NCBI GenBank assembly: GCA_049515175.1
Contig: JBEKUI010000234.1
Coordinates: forward strand, 1 to 7,432
From: JACQNR01 sp049515175
GTDB lineage: Bacteria > Acidobacteriota > Terriglobia > UBA7540
Direction: 5' to 3'
DNA length: 7,432 nucleotides
The translations under genes were made by a program, and so were the position numbers. Position 1 is the stretch's first letter. Each line of letters starts with the position of its first letter. Under the pieces are notes generated by a model. The model was given only the letters and a program-made list of their open reading frames with translations, ran no database searches and was not told where the DNA came from. Shown here piece by piece: positions 5,672 to 7,432 of the stretch.

Positions 5672-5700
5672 GGGCGGGCCTCGTGCCCGCCCTTTTCATT
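5672..5700 (+). terminator. Intrinsic terminator of aroDE, probably a dispersed palindrome
   Basis: GGGCGGGC (5672-5679), loop CTCGT and GCCCGCCC (5685-5692) form a perfect 8-bp GC stem followed by TTTTCATTTT. It lies about 50 nt after the aroDE stop. From memory, very similar GTAGGGGCGGGC-type palindromes are scattered in many genomes, so a mobile repeat may have been adopted as terminator. Confidence 0.75.
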
Positions 5701-5730
5701 TTCTGGAGTAGGTAGTCGGCAGCCGGGTAG

Positions 5731-5757
5731 CGCAGACCTCCGTTTTTGAGGTCTGCG
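5731..5757. repeat. Perfect 10-bp inverted repeat
   Basis: CGCAGACCTC (5731-5740) pairs with GAGGTCTGCG (5748-5757) around a T-rich 7-nt loop. It is separate from the aroDE terminator and not followed by a T-run. It looks like a second intergenic palindrome family. Confidence 0.65.
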
Positions 5758-5774
5758 GCTCTGCCTGTTCTTCC

Positions 5775-5806
5775 CCCCTGACACCTGGCCCCTGACACCC
5801 GACACC
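5775..5806. repeat. Short direct repeat, CCCCTGACACC units
   Basis: CCCCTGACACC occurs at 5775-5785 and again at 5789-5799 (14-nt period), followed by a shorter GACACC at 5801-5806. This degenerate tandem array lies in a pyrimidine-rich stretch (about 5766-5835). Reading frames through it on the minus strand are low-complexity and not real proteins. Confidence 0.6.
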
Positions 5807-5820
5807 TCCTCTTTTCCCCC

Positions 5821-5849
5821 TTGCATTCCCTTCCTGATAGCTGTATAGA
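5821..5849 (+). promoter_or_regulatory. Candidate promoter of the metallopeptidase gene
   Basis: TTGCAT (5821-5826), a 17-nt spacer and TATAGA (5844-5849) resemble a sigma-70 promoter. It would start a transcript near 5856 with a leader of about 110 nt. The leader contains a GC hairpin, GCGGCG 5904-5909 with CGCCGC 5914-5919, loop TATT. No ribosome site is evident close to 5952, whereas AGG at 5961-5963 serves the TTG at 5970. Confidence 0.45.
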
Positions 5850-5969
5850 GCGTTATCTTGATCTCCCGGTAATCGCACGGCGCTCGAACACGTCGCAAGG
5901 CGCGCGGCGTATTCGCCGCCCGCGAATTGACCTTGGATACGTGCTCCAGATTTGGGCCCGAGGCAAATC

Positions 5970-7166
5970 TTGTTCTGTACTACGTGCGGGAAAGTGGCAA
6001 GTCAAGCAGATAGGTACTGCGTTTCATGTGGAAGACCTCTGAACTCGCAGGGCAAGCCCTCTCCCTCTGGGAAGCGGCAAAGCATCCCGTCTGCTTGGGT
6101 GGAGGAGAAAACCAAACTTCTGAAACAGACCTTGCCAACGGATGTGCAAGCAAGGCCCTTCTATCCGGACGATCTCTTCTATGTCCAATATTACGCAGAC
6201 CCGCTCTCGGCCCTTCACTATAAGGCTCAAAGACTCTTTGACCTCCTCGGAATCCAGCCATCTGGTTGCGTGATAGATTTTTGCGATGAGAAAGAGCTGA
6301 CCAACTACTTCTCTTCGGACGCCGCCGGACTCTACACGCAAGTGAAAGACGACGATGACCAAGCACAAGAGGTAATCCTCATCAACGCAAAGTACAAGGA
6401 CGACCCCTTAGCGGTGGGGGCCATTCTTGCACATGAAATGATGCACTTGTATTTGTCTCGTCTCAATTTAAGGCTGCAAGACACCCAAGAAAATGAGTTA
6501 CTTACCGATTTGGCGACGATTAATACGGGCCTTTCGATTCTGATTCTGAACGGAATGTCATACTCCTCAGATTGGTGGCTAACCATAATAATGACCGTAT
6601 TCGGACGAATCTACTGGCGTTCCGAGGAACTAGCATTCGGTTATTTCAAGCCAGCGGAATACGGAGATCATTCCCTAGGCTATTTCAAGGAGAGAAACAT
6701 CGCCGTTGATGATATCATCGGCTATGTTAATCCAACATCGCGCCACTTCATACATTGTCACCCTTCCCTTAAGAGCAGGGCATCTACGCAATACATGAAG
6801 ATTCTTGAGCGACAGAACAGAAGGTCCAATATTATCAAGGGGGCAATAGCTGGCATCATAGTTCTTCCGCTGATGATTTGGGGCATTGTAAGCGAGCAGA
6901 ACAAGCAAAACCTAAAGCGGCAGATGGAGAACTGCAAGGCAGAGGTAACATTGCTCGGAGCACAGATTGATGCGGACACCAGGGACGTAAATCAACTGGA
7001 GAGAGAGCTCAACAACCTCAAGGAAAGTGGACACATAGAACAATACAATGGTTTGGTTGAGCCTTACAATTCTTCGCTGAGAAAGATAAACGAGCAAATA
7101 TCTGGGTACGAAGCTCGTCGCGTCTCCTGCAACGAGGTCATACAACAGTATAATCGTTCGCGCTAG
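5970..7166 (+). CDS. Zinc-ribbon, HExxH metallopeptidase-like, single-pass membrane protein with C-terminal coiled coil
   Basis: About 398 residues; family not recognised. In order: an N-terminal zinc ribbon (C3-x2-C6 and C17-x2-C20); a polar linker; a domain of about 40-220 with H155-E-M-M-H159, followed by E176 and D180 in NELLTD and then a glycine turn, which fits a gluzincin-type zinc peptidase using E176 as third ligand; one hydrophobic helix at about 291-307; and a charged heptad-like coiled coil at 308-398. Basic residues just before the helix suggest the peptidase and ribbon are cytoplasmic and the coiled coil periplasmic. Start: I prefer TTG 5970, giving the classic MFCTTCGK ribbon opening with AGG 6 nt upstream; TTG 5952 adds six residues. 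By hand count 6421-6600 is about 41 % GC, against 63 % in 5401-5460 of aroDE, suggesting transfer. No partner gene is visible. Confidence 0.8.
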   Translation: MFCTTCGKVASQADRYCVSCGRPLNSQGKPSPSGKRQSIPSAWVEEKTKLLKQTLPTDVQARPFYPDDLFYVQYYADPLSALHYKAQRLFDLLGIQPSGCVIDFCDEKELTNYFSSDAAGLYTQVKDDDDQAQEVILINAKYKDDPLAVGAILAHEMMHLYLSRLNLRLQDTQENELLTDLATINTGLSILILNGMSYSSDWWLTIIMTVFGRIYWRSEELAFGYFKPAEYGDHSLGYFKERNIAVDDIIGYVNPTSRHFIHCHPSLKSRASTQYMKILERQNRRSNIIKGAIAGIIVLPLMIWGIVSEQNKQNLKRQMENCKAEVTLLGAQIDADTRDVNQLERELNNLKESGHIEQYNGLVEPYNSSLRKINEQISGYEARRVSCNEVIQQYNRSR

Positions 7167-7224
7167 GGGGTAGCCGCGGCGCGGGTTTTGTGTCATGGGA
7201 CTTTTCAGGGCCGTGACATTACGA

Positions 7225-7241
7225 AGCGGGTAGCGGGTAGC
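7225..7241. repeat. Short tandem repeat AGCGGGT
   Basis: AGCGGGT is repeated twice in tandem with a partial third copy (AGC), directly abutting the inverted-repeat element that starts at 7236. Confidence 0.5.
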
Positions 7242-7324
7242 CACTGTCAATCGTTCCATGATTGACTGTGGGCTGTTCCGATCGACAAGAACCCCCGGTC
7301 AGGAAGGCGCTGACCGTGGCTACC
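7236..7324. repeat. Nested inverted-repeat element with cloverleaf-like fold
   Basis: A perfect 9-bp outer repeat (GGTAGCCAC 7236-7244, GTGGCTACC 7316-7324) encloses three more. GTCAATC/GATTGAC lies at 7246-7252 and 7260-7266. A weaker GTTC/GAAC lies at 7275-7278 and 7289-7292. CGGTCAG/CTGACCG lies at 7296-7302 and 7310-7316, and its last base is shared with the outer stem. The two strong inner arms both have 7-bp stems and 7-nt loops. It lacks tRNA hallmarks on either strand. It could be a mobile palindromic repeat, a recombination site, or a structured leader of the following gene. Confidence 0.55.
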
Positions 7325-7356
7325 ACTGCGAGACGAGCCCTTGTAAAGGATTCGTT

Positions 7357-7432
7357 ATGCGCTTGTGGACCAACGAAACTGGGCGAGAATACAAGGGCAA
7401 ACAGCGTTGGGCAAAGCTCGCGGTTAAGCGAG
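7357..7432 (+). CDS. Start of an unidentified gene running off the window (partial)
   Basis: ATG 7357 is preceded by AAAGGA (7345-7350) at a 6-nt distance and opens a frame that stays open to the last base, 25 codons: MRLWTNETGREYKGK and then a basic stretch. The same frame is open upstream to an ATG at 7258, but that start has no ribosome site and the sequence there is the inverted-repeat element. The peptide is rich in lysine and arginine and not recognisable. The missing C-terminal part prevents any assignment. Confidence 0.4.
   Translation, partial: MRLWTNETGREYKGKQRWAKLAVKR

Noticed and set aside
5578..5898. 106-codon minus-strand frame after aroDE
   Set aside because: Made of translated palindromes and CTGACACC repeats (for example VRGQVSGGK), a familiar source of spurious proteins.
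7236..7324. tRNA gene
   Set aside because: The cloverleaf-like arms lack an anticodon-arm geometry, D-loop GG, T-loop TTCGA-type sequence and the right acceptor length on either strand.

Overview
The window looks like part of a GC-rich, Gram-negative-type bacterial chromosome, most likely an Acidobacteriota (Terriglobia-like) genome or metagenome bin. That is an inference from the roughly 60-65 % GC of the housekeeping genes, the fused 3-dehydroquinate dehydratase/shikimate dehydrogenase, the exported M20 peptidase, and intergenic repeats of a style I associate with that phylum. No rRNA, tRNA, CRISPR array or intact insertion sequence is visible.

Layout. 1-38: probable tail of an upstream gene. 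41-739 (+): pcm, protein repair methyltransferase. 832-1578 (+): family 2 glycosyltransferase of the dolichyl-phosphate glucose synthase type, behind its own promoter and possibly leaderless. 1688-1950 (+): an apparently free-standing small RNA gene with a near-consensus sigma-70 promoter, a Shine-Dalgarno stretch matching the complement of the 16S 3' end over about 17 nt, a 13-codon reading frame, at least five stems, and a strong intrinsic terminator. 1956-3829 (-): a two-gene operon of exported M20 metallopeptidase and Nudix hydrolase, joined by an ATGA overlap. 3830-4115: divergent control region with two near-identical 16-bp dyads, one covering the predicted -35 box of aroDE. 4116-5624 (+): aroDE, shikimate pathway steps 3 and 4. 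5625-5810: cluster of palindromic and direct repeats, including the aroDE terminator. 5970-7166 (+): an AT-richer accessory gene for a zinc-ribbon / HExxH metallopeptidase / membrane helix / coiled-coil protein. 7225-7324: a nested inverted-repeat, cloverleaf-like element. 7357-end (+): start of a further gene that leaves the window.

How it fits together. Most protein genes are ordinary housekeeping or scavenging functions with no obvious common pathway. The two parts that look least described are the structured RNA locus at 1688-1950, which sits convergent to the Nudix gene and does not lead into any downstream gene on its strand, and the low-GC membrane metallopeptidase, which lies between repeat-rich flanks and looks acquired.
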